The notes: a model not told the origin generated them from the letters alone. DNA of 6,557 nucleotides from DASYAN01 sp036501345 (GCA_036501345.1 DASYAN010000129.1:1-6557), one strand, 5' to 3'; positions 1 through 6,055 are shown, counted from the stretch's first letter. Made by a program: numbers and translations.

Positions 1-1497
1 GTAACAGCGACGCTCCTGGTAACATTTGGGCGCATCTCTGATATGTTTGGACGTGTCAAGTTCTATAATATAGGGTTTGCCATCTTTACTGTGGGCAGCA
101 TTTTGCTGTGGCTAACACCAGGGACGGGCAATACTGGAGCACTAGAGCTGATTCTCTTCCGCCTAATTCAGGGCGTAGGCTCAGGCTTTCTATTCTCGAA
201 CAGTGCCGCTATCCTGACGGATGCGTTTCCTGCGAACCAGCGCGGTCTTGCGCTCGGCATTAACCAGATTGCCGCTATTCTCGGCTCCGTTCTAGGTCTG
301 ATCCTGGGTGGCATCTTGGCGTATTTTAGTTGGCGTCTCGTCTTCCTGGTCAGCGTACCCGTCGGCATTGTCGGAACCATCTGGGCCTACTTGATGCTAC
401 GCGAGGTCGCAACTATTCGCAAGCATCAGAAAATTGACTGGGCCGGAAACATCACATTTGCCTTTGGTGCAACAATCCTGCTGCTCGGCATTACCTATGG
501 AATTGAGCCCTATGGCGGCTCCCCAACAGGATGGGGTAACCCTCTAGTTATTGGAGCACTAGTCCTGGGTGTGATCCTATTAGCAGCCTTTGTCTGGATC
601 GAACTGCATGTTGAGGACCCAATGTTCCGCTTGAGCCTCTTTAAAATCCGCATGTTCGCAGCGGGGAATGCAAGTAGTTTTCTGGGTAGTATTGCACGTG
701 GCGGTCTACAATTCATGCTTGTGATCTGGTTGCAAGGCATCTGGCTCCCACTGCATGGGTACAATTATGAGATCACCCCTTTGTGGGCAGGTATTTACTT
801 GCTGCCCCTACTCATCGGCTTTGTGTTTATGGGTCCTCTCAGTGGCTGGCTCTCGGATCGCTTTGGAGCACGCCTCTTCTCGACCACGGGCATGCTTATT
901 CAGGCGATAGGTTTCCTCCTACTGACGATCCTACCAATCAATTTCGATTACATCTGGTTTGCCGTTCTGATATTCATGCTCGGTCTTGGGCAGGGTATGT
1001 TCTCTTCGCCCAATACCTCGTCGGTAATGAATAGTGTGCCTGCGGAGCAGCGTGGAGCTGCATCTGGTATGCGTGCAACTTTCCAGAACTCCGGCTCGCT
1101 GGTCAGTATCGGCATCTTCTTCAGTATCATTATTGCTGGTCTGGCGGCATCGTTGCCCACAACGCTCTTCAACGGACTGACTCAGGCGGGTGTCTCGGCA
1201 ACTGTAGCCAACAAGATTGCCCATTTACCACCAACGGCCGCACTTTTCGCAGCCTTTCTGGGCTATAATCCAATGGCTTCATTGTTGCCTGCAACGGTCC
1301 TGCATGCCCTGCCAGCAGCTAAGCAGGCTAATCTGCTGGGTCACAGTTTCTTTCCGAACCTGATTTCGCCCCCGTTCATGATCGGCTTGCATGGCGTGTT
1401 CTACCTTTCTGCAGCGATGTGCTTCGTAGCTGCTATAGTATCACTGCTGCGTGGTAAGCGGTACATCTATGAGCAAGAGGAAATCAAAACAGCATAA
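1..1497 (+). CDS. MFS multidrug exporter, DHA2 (14-TM) type, 5'-truncated
   Basis: Inner-membrane drug/proton antiporter of the major facilitator superfamily; substrate unknown. The reading frame is open from base 1, so the gene starts outside the window; the ATG at 43 falls inside conserved motif A (GRISDMFGRVKFY, visible residues 10-22, the TM2-TM3 loop) and is not the real start. TM1 and most of TM2, perhaps 45-60 residues, are missing. Further signs are the arginine-containing motif B (RLIQGVGSG), the DHA2 hallmark WRLVFLVSVPVG after TM5, a second motif-A-like loop (GPLSGWLSDRFGARLF) in the second half, many hydrophobic segments, and a long loop before the last helix. The TM5 antiporter motif C reads GSVLGLILGG, so the usual Gly-Pro is Gly-Leu. 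The tail is short and charged (RGKRYIYEQEEIKTA). Family is clear; drug specificity and regulation cannot be read from this fragment. Confidence 0.93.
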   Translation, partial: VTATLLVTFGRISDMFGRVKFYNIGFAIFTVGSILLWLTPGTGNTGALELILFRLIQGVGSGFLFSNSAAILTDAFPANQRGLALGINQIAAILGSVLGLILGGILAYFSWRLVFLVSVPVGIVGTIWAYLMLREVATIRKHQKIDWAGNITFAFGATILLLGITYGIEPYGGSPTGWGNPLVIGALVLGVILLAAFVWIELHVEDPMFRLSLFKIRMFAAGNASSFLGSIARGGLQFMLVIWLQGIWLPLHGYNYEITPLWAGIYLLPLLIGFVFMGPLSGWLSDRFGARLFSTTGMLIQAIGFLLLTILPINFDYIWFAVLIFMLGLGQGMFSSPNTSSVMNSVPAEQRGAASGMRATFQNSGSLVSIGIFFSIIIAGLAASLPTTLFNGLTQAGVSATVANKIAHLPPTAALFAAFLGYNPMASLLPATVLHALPAAKQANLLGHSFFPNLISPPFMIGLHGVFYLSAAMCFVAAIVSLLRGKRYIYEQEEIKTA

Positions 1498-1516
1498 ATC
1501 GTAAAAGGTTTATAAA

Positions 1517-1580
1517 CATCATTCTCGGCGTTGCATTCTGCAAAGGGTTAAGGAATGGGCGCCGAGAATGATGCTTTTTT
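1517..1580. terminator. Strong intrinsic terminator between convergent genes
   Basis: A perfect 14-bp inverted repeat (CATCATTCTCGGCG at 1517-1530, its complement at 1560-1573) is followed by CTTTTTT, a good plus-strand U-tract, 20 bases after the exporter stop codon. Inside the 29-base loop a second stem, CATTC (1534-1538) with GAATG (1553-1557), can extend the hairpin. Read on the minus strand the stem is followed by TTTATAAACC, a weaker T-run, so the hairpin could also end the convergent gene whose stop codon lies at 1594-1596. Confidence 0.85.
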
Positions 1581-1593
1581 CTGCATGATGCAA

Positions 1594-2082
1594 TTATGGC
1601 AGCACCTCGGAAATCTGGATCAGAGCTGTGCGAGGAGCCACAAAGCTAACCTGGGAGATTTCCGCGGAGGATTGAGATGACTCGATATGTGTGCGTCCAT
1701 CCTGAAGGTGCACCTTTGCTTCAAAGCGATTGACGCTTACAATATTGAACGGTGTCTGTTCATCGCTTGCGATGACAGGACCGATCTCAATATGCAAGTG
1801 TGCCACTTCCACCAAGATCGTTGTCTGATCGATGCATGCAAAGGATGACGAAAAGAGTCCTTGGAAGACATCGATGGCACAGGGAACTACGCTGCCATCA
1901 AAGGTCTGCAAGCTGGCGCTGAACCCATGAGGGCTTACTAGTTGGCAGATGATTCCTTGTTTACCACGAGTAGATGGTCTTGTAGCCTCATGCGCAAGAC
2001 TTGCCAGTAGAATGGTGGACGGCTGTACCAGAGCTTGTGCGATAAGAGGCGCGTGTGAGTTTGATGGTCTGTGTGGTCGCAT
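1594..2082 (-). CDS. Hypothetical protein, 162 residues, family not recognised
   Basis: I do not recognise this protein. It has no signal peptide or membrane helix. After a basic, Pro/Ser-rich N-terminus (residues 1-40) it alternates hydrophobic and polar residues in a way that suggests beta strands (about 43-60, 65-75, 88-105, 112-128, 140-160). There are three cysteines (46, 68, 83) in no obvious metal motif. The ATG at 2082 is preceded on its strand by AAGGTAGGAAC, a fair ribosome site about 7 bases away. The gene converges on the exporter and ends 14 bases beyond the shared hairpin terminator, which supports it being expressed. No competing long plus-strand frame is present. It could be a spurious frame, but the ribosome site, terminator and protein-like composition make a real small soluble protein more likely. 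Confidence 0.55.
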   Translation of the reverse strand: MRPHRPSNSHAPLIAQALVQPSTILLASLAHEATRPSTRGKQGIICQLVSPHGFSASLQTFDGSVVPCAIDVFQGLFSSSFACIDQTTILVEVAHLHIEIGPVIASDEQTPFNIVSVNRFEAKVHLQDGRTHIESSQSSAEISQVSFVAPRTALIQISEVLP

Positions 2083-2142
2083 TGCTTGTTCCTACCTTTG
2101 AACTTATATATTGAGAGCTAGACTGGCTAGATTGCGCTAGCC
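2083..2142 (-). promoter_or_regulatory. Possible promoter and operator of the 162-residue gene
   Basis: On the minus strand a TATATA box (2105-2110) lies 22 bases before the ATG. Just upstream, GGCTAG-ATTGCG-CTAGCC (2125-2142) is a perfect 6-bp inverted repeat, and the word GCTAG occurs three times (2117, 2126, 2136) at 9-10 bp steps, about one helical turn. No convincing -35 box is visible, so the promoter may depend on an activator or lie elsewhere. A second minus-strand TATAAT sits further upstream at 2206-2211. Confidence 0.3.
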
Positions 2143-2213
2143 TTATTCACGCTGCTCTCCTCTGATCTTCTGAATTGGCTTGTTTGGATTGATCAGTATA
2201 CTGTAATTATAAC

Positions 2214-2275
2214 GAGCGGCGTGCATACCACCTATTCTCATTATCCCATGACTTAATGCCGCTCCTCTTTTCTTT
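2214..2275. promoter_or_regulatory. Inverted repeat with T-rich flank, terminator-like or operator pair
   Basis: GAGCGGC (2214-2220) pairs with GCCGCTC (2258-2264) across a 37-base loop, and the plus strand continues CTCTTTTCTTT. This resembles an intrinsic terminator, but no plus-strand gene precedes it and the loop is long. It could instead be a pair of protein half-sites upstream of the minus-strand TATAAT at 2206-2211. Confidence 0.25.
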
Positions 2276-2311
2276 CTCAATTTCCACAGAATCTCCTGAA
2301 TATTATCTTTC

Positions 2312-2327
2312 CCTTCCTTCCTTCCTT
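2312..2327. repeat. Tetranucleotide repeat (CCTT)4
   Basis: Four perfect CCTT units inside a longer pyrimidine-only stretch (about 2307-2334). On the minus strand it reads AAGG repeated, which looks like stacked Shine-Dalgarno sequences, but no start codon leading to a reasonable gene follows. Confidence 0.7.
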
Positions 2328-2430
2328 TCTCTCTTGTTTGCTCAGGAAAGTTAGCACTTGTTACCGCATAACATATATATATAGCACCTCTCTACCTGTT
2401 GGAGGTAGCATCCCGTCTGTCTACAAAATG

Positions 2431-2474
2431 ACAGCTCTAGCAGAAGAAATGCATTGATACAGCTCATGCAGAAG
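2431..2474. repeat. Imperfect 16-bp direct repeat, 28-bp period
   Basis: ACAGCTC-NN-GCAGAAG occurs at 2431-2446 and 2459-2474. The two copies match at 14 of 16 positions and differ only at the middle two. They lie just beyond the stop codon (2485-2487) of the DUF2721 gene, in its 3' flank. Either a short local duplication or a paired binding site. Confidence 0.6.
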
Positions 2475-2484
2475 CGAGACAGAG

Positions 2485-3072
2485 CTATTTTTTCAGAGGG
2501 ACCCAGACCCAACGGAGGTTATGAGGAGTTTGTCTCCATTTGAGAACCTTAGTGAGGGAAGTAGCTTTGGCTCCAAGACTCAACTCATGCATCACTTCGT
2601 ATCTCAGTGCGAGATGTGAAAGATAAAGCTCAAACATAATCATTCCACCTCCGAGCAATATGGTGATTGTTGCCGTTAGGAACGTACATAATGCAATGAT
2701 AGCGATGATTGGCGATTTCAGTAGAACACTTATGGCAATAAAAAACATGCTGAGAATACAAATCAGTACTGCTAAGCCAATAGTAAGTGCCGCTCTATGA
2801 AGCATCAGATGTCGCCTCAGGAGATGGGGAAGCTGGGTTTCTATTTCTTGCACGCGCAGTTTGCGGAAACCATCAATGCCTTCGAGGGCACTGGGCATAT
2901 CGTTATCTACCTCACGCAAGATCGTAAAGCGTTCTTGATTCATTGTGCGTATACGATTGGCAAGAGCATCATACCGCTGGAGCTGTCCATTTAAGAAAAG
3001 AACGCAGCACGAGACCATGACGACAGGTGCTAAGATCAAGCTAATGACACTGATAATTCCTTGAATATTCAT
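2485..3072 (-). CDS. DUF2721 family membrane protein
   Basis: Small integral membrane protein of unknown function. It opens with a hydrophobic helix (residues 6-28, ISLILAPVVMVSCCVLF) followed by the family-like RYDALANRIRTM (33-44), a charged segment predicted to be cytosolic (45-90) containing LLRRHLMLHRAALT (84-97), then two more helices (about 92-117 and 121-147). This order of one helix, a basic/coiled linker and two helices is typical of DUF2721. The 195-residue length is longer than I recall for the family; the extra part is mostly the basic, tryptophan-bearing tail LKWRQTPHNLRWVWVPLKK. The ATG at 3072 has only a weak purine-rich site (AAAAAGAAA) upstream, but it sits exactly where the first helix begins and no better start is seen. 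It is transcribed away from the sugar operon and shares its upstream spacer. Membership is likely; function is unknown. Confidence 0.82.
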   Translation of the reverse strand: MNIQGIISVISLILAPVVMVSCCVLFLNGQLQRYDALANRIRTMNQERFTILREVDNDMPSALEGIDGFRKLRVQEIETQLPHLLRRHLMLHRAALTIGLAVLICILSMFFIAISVLLKSPIIAIIALCTFLTATITILLGGGMIMFELYLSHLALRYEVMHELSLGAKATSLTKVLKWRQTPHNLRWVWVPLKK

Positions 3073-3102
3073 GATAGTTTCTTTTTGATAGAGAATGTAT
3101 TT

Positions 3103-3108
3103 AGTATA
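3103..3108 (-). promoter_or_regulatory. Candidate -10 box of the DUF2721 gene
   Basis: Reads TATACT on the minus strand, one base from the TATAAT consensus, 30 bases before the ATG. No good -35 hexamer lies 16-18 bases upstream, so support is partial. Confidence 0.35.
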
Positions 3109-3162
3109 ATAAGACTTCTGTTACTCACTTTTAAGTTTGAGAATATGATCATGTAATCTGAG

Positions 3163-3180
3163 CATTTCTAATGAGAAATG
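3163..3180. promoter_or_regulatory. Palindrome copy 1, CATTTCT-AATG-AGAAATG
   Basis: A perfect 7-bp inverted repeat with a 4-base centre. Its core TTTCT-N4-AGAAA recurs exactly 70 bp away at 3235-3248. The symmetry and duplication in a divergent spacer suggest the operator of a dimeric regulator. There is no U-tract to suggest a terminator. Confidence 0.5.
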
Positions 3181-3233
3181 TGGAGACATGCAATCAACCT
3201 TTTAAAGGCACTCTATTCTAGTGAGCTTAAAGA

Positions 3234-3249
3234 TTTTCTGTATAGAAAA
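3234..3249. promoter_or_regulatory. Palindrome copy 2, TTTTCT-GTAT-AGAAAA
   Basis: A perfect 6-bp inverted repeat with a 4-base centre, sharing TTTCT-N4-AGAAA with copy 1. A TATTAT hexamer (3262-3267) follows it at a distance that would put this palindrome over the -35 region of a plus-strand promoter. The bound regulator cannot be named from sequence. Confidence 0.5.
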
Positions 3250-3292
3250 CCTCTGCTTTCCTATTATAGCATGCCTAGGGGAGGGTCGAGGT

Positions 3293-3322
3293 CTTACAGA
3301 AAGCTACAATTTGGCATACAAT
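3293..3322 (+). promoter_or_regulatory. Candidate promoter of the sugar operon
   Basis: CTTACA (3293-3298; 4 of 6 matches to TTGACA) and TACAAT (3317-3322; 5 of 6 matches to TATAAT) are separated by 18 bases. Transcription would begin near 3329, giving a leader of about 78 bases. The competing TATTAT at 3262-3267 lacks a good -35 box. Confidence 0.4.
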
Positions 3323-3327
3323 GATAT

Positions 3328-3350
3328 CAAGTGGAAGTTTTCCATGCTTG
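3328..3350. promoter_or_regulatory. Interrupted palindrome at the presumed operon start
   Basis: CAAGTGGAA (3328-3336) and TTCCA-tg-CTTG (3340-3350) are complementary apart from a 2-base bulge, with GTT in the middle. It begins at the predicted transcription start, where a repressor would block initiation; it could equally be an RNA hairpin in the leader. Confidence 0.35.
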
Positions 3351-3393
3351 AGTCGTAGTGCTAAGAGTGTAGCATCGTTGAATTATGAGCAAC

Positions 3394-3400
3394 GAAGGAG
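3394..3400 (+). promoter_or_regulatory. Ribosome binding site fixing a TTG start
   Basis: GAAGGAG lies 6 bases before TTG at 3407. An ATG at 3385 is out of frame, an in-frame TGA at 3386-3388 closes the frame just upstream, and the next in-frame ATG would remove 35 conserved-looking residues. The same GAAGGAG word precedes the kinase (4492-4498). Confidence 0.85.
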
Positions 3401-3406
3401 CGAAAC

Positions 3407-4468
3407 TTGGCCAATACGAGAGTAAAGAACAGCCTTGGTATCTGGGCGTTTGGTCCCAATGTCACGCGTTTTGTGCCACCCGGCTATCATCCCCAAGTGA
3501 CAAATGAGGATATGGCCACACGGACGCGTCGTGTTGTGGATGGTCTCGCCGATGTGATTGATGGTCTAGAATACCATTATCCTGGTGAGATCAACGAAGA
3601 TATCGTTGACGCCATCAAAGCAGCGCTAGGACCAATGGATATTTATTGCCTCGCTGCCGGTTTACATCCTGACCCCACCTTCAAACTAGGCGTCTTTATC
3701 AACCCCGATAAAAATCTGCGACGCAAAGGCATTGACATACTTAAGCGCGGCGTCGACCTCGCTGCTGTGCTCGGGACGCACTTTATCATCTGGCCTGGCG
3801 CGGAGGGCTATAACTACAATTTCCAGCGTGAATATGCCTTCACTTGGGATCAGTTCGTTGATGGCATAGGGGAAGTGGTGGCACATGCTGCATCGAAGAA
3901 TGTAACGGTCTTGCTGGAACACAAAAACAGTGAGCCAGCGATGAATATCCTGATGCGCAACATTGCGGCCACTCTCTATACCATTGACCGTGTTCGTCGC
4001 TTGGGAATCGACACATCGCGCCTCTTAGTTAACATGGACTGGCAGCATCTCATCATGAACGGTGAGAATCTGGCAGAGTATGCAGCATTGCTCCATTCTG
4101 AGGGGAAACTGGGCCATCAGCATGGAAACTCTGGCTGGGGCACGTTCGACGATGACAATATGGTTGGTGCGTCCTTCTTCATGCAAACACTCGAACTAGC
4201 CTTGACCTTGCAGGATGTTGGTTATGGTTCCAAGGGTGAACGCGTGGGCTTCGACCTGTATCCCTACACCGAGGATCAGGTTGCAGCGGTACGGCGTTCA
4301 GCACTTCAATGGGAATTTATCGATGATTTAGCGCGGAAGATCGACCGTGCAGCACTTCAGCAGGCACGTTCCAATGCTGATGCAGTCGAAGGCTACCGGA
4401 TCGTCTATGAGATACTGGGCCTCGATAAGGCTTACACTGAGCGTATTCTTGAGCGACACAAACGATAA
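3407..4468 (+). CDS. Xylose isomerase-like sugar isomerase (TIM barrel)
   Basis: Probable cytosolic, metal-dependent aldose-ketose isomerase of the xylose isomerase-like TIM-barrel superfamily, 353 residues, started by TTG with a strong ribosome site. Landmarks: possible catalytic His57 (LEYHYPGEI), WPGAEG (129-134) like the WGGREG of XylA, EHKNSEP (171-177) with Glu171 and Lys173, NMDWQH (209-214) with Asp211 and His214, GKLGHQHGN (233-241), FDDD (247-250), and GFDLYP (281-286) with Asp283. These fit both metal sites and the hydride-shift lysine. Compared with classical XylA, a ligand Glu has become Asp211 and a ligand Asp has become His239, the set I recall from Pseudomonas-type L-rhamnose isomerase, which also carries EHK..EPA. 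It is shorter than either family (about 390 and 430). The xylulokinase 37 bases downstream favours D-xylose, but L-rhamnose or another aldose remains possible. Fold and reaction class are well supported; substrate is not. Confidence 0.85.
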   Translation: MANTRVKNSLGIWAFGPNVTRFVPPGYHPQVTNEDMATRTRRVVDGLADVIDGLEYHYPGEINEDIVDAIKAALGPMDIYCLAAGLHPDPTFKLGVFINPDKNLRRKGIDILKRGVDLAAVLGTHFIIWPGAEGYNYNFQREYAFTWDQFVDGIGEVVAHAASKNVTVLLEHKNSEPAMNILMRNIAATLYTIDRVRRLGIDTSRLLVNMDWQHLIMNGENLAEYAALLHSEGKLGHQHGNSGWGTFDDDNMVGASFFMQTLELALTLQDVGYGSKGERVGFDLYPYTEDQVAAVRRSALQWEFIDDLARKIDRAALQQARSNADAVEGYRIVYEILGLDKAYTERILERHKR

Positions 4469-4505
4469 CTGAGCGAGCAAGTAATCAACTTGAAGGAGCA
4501 GAGTT

Positions 4506-6044
4506 ATGCAGGCACTCCTGGGTATTGATCTGGGCACAACGGGCGTCAAAGTTGCACTCTTTGCGACGGAGGATGGACATGTTCTGGCATCGGCCTTTGT
4601 CGATTACCCACTTGTACATCCACATCCCGGCTGGGCTGAACAACATCCAGATGATTGGTGGCAAGCGACAATCATCGCTATTCGTAGCTGTCTGGCTGAC
4701 AGTGTCAGGCATGGGGTAGCTCCCACGGATATACATGGTATTGGCCTCTCTGGTCAAATGCATGGTGTGGTCTTGCTGGATGCTGAACAGCAGGTTTTAC
4801 GTCCTTGCATTATTTGGGCTGATCAGCGTAGCGAGGCTCAATGCCAATGGATGACTGAGCGAGTGGGAGCAGCACGCCTCATCGAGCTGATCAGTAATCC
4901 TGCGCTACCAGGCTTTTCTGCTCCCAAAGTCCTGTGGGTACGTGACAACGAACCAGAAATTTTTGCTCGCACGCGTACAATTCTCCTGCCGAAAGATTAT
5001 ATTCGCTATCGCCTGACCGGGGTGATGGCTATAGAGATCTCCGATGCGGCTGGAACTTGCTGGCTAGATGTAAAAGAGGGCAAATGGTCGCATGAAGTGC
5101 TTGAGGCCATTGGATGTGATCCAGCACTGTTGCCACCTGTGATTGCTGCTGATGTAGTAAGTGGTACAAGTACAAATGAAGTAGCTTCGCTGACAGGTCT
5201 ACCAGCTGGGATACCTGTGGCAGGTGGAGGTGCCGATAATGCCTGTGGAGCTGTAGGCAATGGTGTGGTGCGATCTGGTTTGGCGCTTATCTCTATTGGG
5301 ACCAGCGGGGTTGTTCTTACTCATGCTGCTACTCCCCTGGTTGACACATCCGGTCCGATACCACGGGTTCATACCTTTAACCACGCTGTCCCCCATGCTT
5401 GGTACTTGATGGGAGTGACACAGGCAGCAGGCCTCTCATTGCGTTGGGTACGAGATAACATTGGCTTGCCAGAACGGGCCTTGGAACGCTGGTCAGGTTT
5501 GGATGCGTACGAATTGCTAGCAAAAGAGGCCGCGGGAGCACCGCCAGGGAGTGATGGCCTGATCTTCTTACCCTATCTGCAAGGAGAGCGTACCCCACAT
5601 TTGGACGCTTCTGCCCGTGGAGGTTGGATTGGTCTGACGGCGAGCCATGATCGTCGTCATCTCATACGTGCCGTGCTGGAGGGCGTAGCTTTCAGCCTCA
5701 AAGATTGCTTCACGATCATCGGTGAACAGGGTCTTCAACTGGAACAGATACGTGCTACAGGAGGCGGTGCCAAAAGTCCATTGTGGCGCCAGATCATGGC
5801 CGATGTGCTTGGCGTGGAATTAGTAACGACGAACGCTCAAGAGGGGCCAGCCTTTGGAGCCGCATTGTTGGCAGGCGTTGCAAGTGGCGTCTATGCATCG
5901 GCGGAACAGGCCTGTGAAATGATCGTCCAAGTAGGACAACGAACAGAACCCTATCCAGAAGCGGGACGCATCTATGCTAAGTCATATGAGGTATATCATG
6001 CACTCTATCCAGCACTAAAACCGATTATCAGCCGATTGGCATAA
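4506..6044 (+). CDS. xylB: Xylulokinase (FGGY carbohydrate kinase)
   Basis: Cytosolic ATP-dependent kinase that phosphorylates D-xylulose to D-xylulose 5-phosphate. At 512 residues it is full length for the family. The N-terminal FGGY domain opens with the phosphate-binding GIDLGTTGVKV (6-16); GLSGQMHGVVLLD (80-92) carries Met85-His86, and GGGADNACGAVG (240-251) carries the catalytic base Asp244 with Asn245, matching the substrate contacts of E. coli XylB. The C-terminal domain has ISIGTSG (263-268 region), PYLQGERTPHLD (356-367), the FGGY signature GWIGLTASHDRRHLIRAVLEG in two parts (373-382, 383-393), the adenosine motif RATGGGAKSPLW (416-427) and GPAFGAALLAG (447-457). ATG at 4506 follows GAAGGAG by 7 bases. 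It lies 37 bases after the isomerase and is surely cotranscribed. QMHG and the Asp-Asn pair favour xylulose over glycerol, gluconate or rhamnulose; a related ketopentose cannot be fully excluded. Confidence 0.93.
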   Translation: MQALLGIDLGTTGVKVALFATEDGHVLASAFVDYPLVHPHPGWAEQHPDDWWQATIIAIRSCLADSVRHGVAPTDIHGIGLSGQMHGVVLLDAEQQVLRPCIIWADQRSEAQCQWMTERVGAARLIELISNPALPGFSAPKVLWVRDNEPEIFARTRTILLPKDYIRYRLTGVMAIEISDAAGTCWLDVKEGKWSHEVLEAIGCDPALLPPVIAADVVSGTSTNEVASLTGLPAGIPVAGGGADNACGAVGNGVVRSGLALISIGTSGVVLTHAATPLVDTSGPIPRVHTFNHAVPHAWYLMGVTQAAGLSLRWVRDNIGLPERALERWSGLDAYELLAKEAAGAPPGSDGLIFLPYLQGERTPHLDASARGGWIGLTASHDRRHLIRAVLEGVAFSLKDCFTIIGEQGLQLEQIRATGGGAKSPLWRQIMADVLGVELVTTNAQEGPAFGAALLAGVASGVYASAEQACEMIVQVGQRTEPYPEAGRIYAKSYEVYHALYPALKPIISRLA

Positions 6045-6055
6045 TCGTGTTTTCA
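6021..6055 (+). terminator. Hairpin over the xylB stop codon, weak terminator candidate
   Basis: CGATTAT (6022-6028) pairs with ATAATCG (6041-6047), with an inner GCC/GGC stem (6031-6033, 6038-6040), a 2-base bulge and a GATT loop; TGTTTTC follows. The xylB TAA lies in the right arm. The stem is AT-rich and the T-run short, so termination may be partial. The arm sequences reappear at 6100-6119. Confidence 0.35.

Larger units (their letters stand above)
2083..2484. other. Gene-poor spacer rich in short repeats
   Basis: About 400 bases without a supportable gene, between two minus-strand genes. Contents in order: the possible promoter and GCTAG repeats (2083-2142); a perfect 10-bp palindrome CAGTATACTG (2194-2203) beside a TATAAT on the minus strand (2206-2211); a 7-bp inverted repeat GAGCGGC (2214-2220) / GCCGCTC (2258-2264) followed by a T-rich run on the plus strand; the (CCTT)4 tract (2312-2327); an alternating AT run (2373-2383); a small hairpin CTACCT-GTTGG-AGGTAG (2392-2408); and a 14/16 direct repeat (2431-2474). 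No tRNA, known riboswitch or rRNA fragment was recognised. Confidence 0.6.
3073..3406. other. Divergent regulatory spacer
   Basis: This 334-base AT-rich region separates the DUF2721 gene (-) from the sugar operon (+). It holds no credible gene. It contains a TATACT box for the minus gene, an 8-bp palindrome ATGATCAT (3145-3152), two TTTCT-N4-AGAAA palindromes, CCTTT-T-AAAGG between them (3198-3208), a possible plus-strand promoter (3293-3322), and an interrupted palindrome just downstream of it (3328-3350). Either gene or both could be controlled from here. Confidence 0.6.

Noticed and set aside
931..1224. Minus-strand frames within the exporter gene
   Set aside because: Cys/Arg/Thr-rich translations without domain features, opposite a well-supported MFS frame.
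2146..2226. A 26-codon minus-strand frame starting at 2226 (MHAARYNYSILINPN...) upstream of the 162-residue gene
   Set aside because: Its only purine-rich site, AGGTGG, sits one base from the ATG, too close for normal initiation, and the peptide shows no known leader-peptide pattern.
2307..2334. CRISPR-like or satellite array in the CCTT-rich tract
   Set aside because: The units are four bases with no spacers; it is a simple tetranucleotide repeat in a pyrimidine run.
2392..2408. CTACCT-GTTGG-AGGTAG as terminator of the DUF2721 gene
   Set aside because: A 6-bp stem with no T-run on the minus strand; it does not meet the pattern of an intrinsic terminator.
2797..2994. A 65-codon plus-strand frame inside the DUF2721 gene
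   Set aside because: It lies wholly antisense to a recognisable membrane protein gene, and its sequence looks like a frame shadow.
3073..3406. A sugar-sensing riboswitch in the operon leader
   Set aside because: Only short palindromes are present; no multi-helix conserved core or known riboswitch motif can be recognised.
5006..5598. Minus-strand frames within xylB
   Set aside because: They are antisense to conserved FGGY motifs and have low-complexity, non-family composition.
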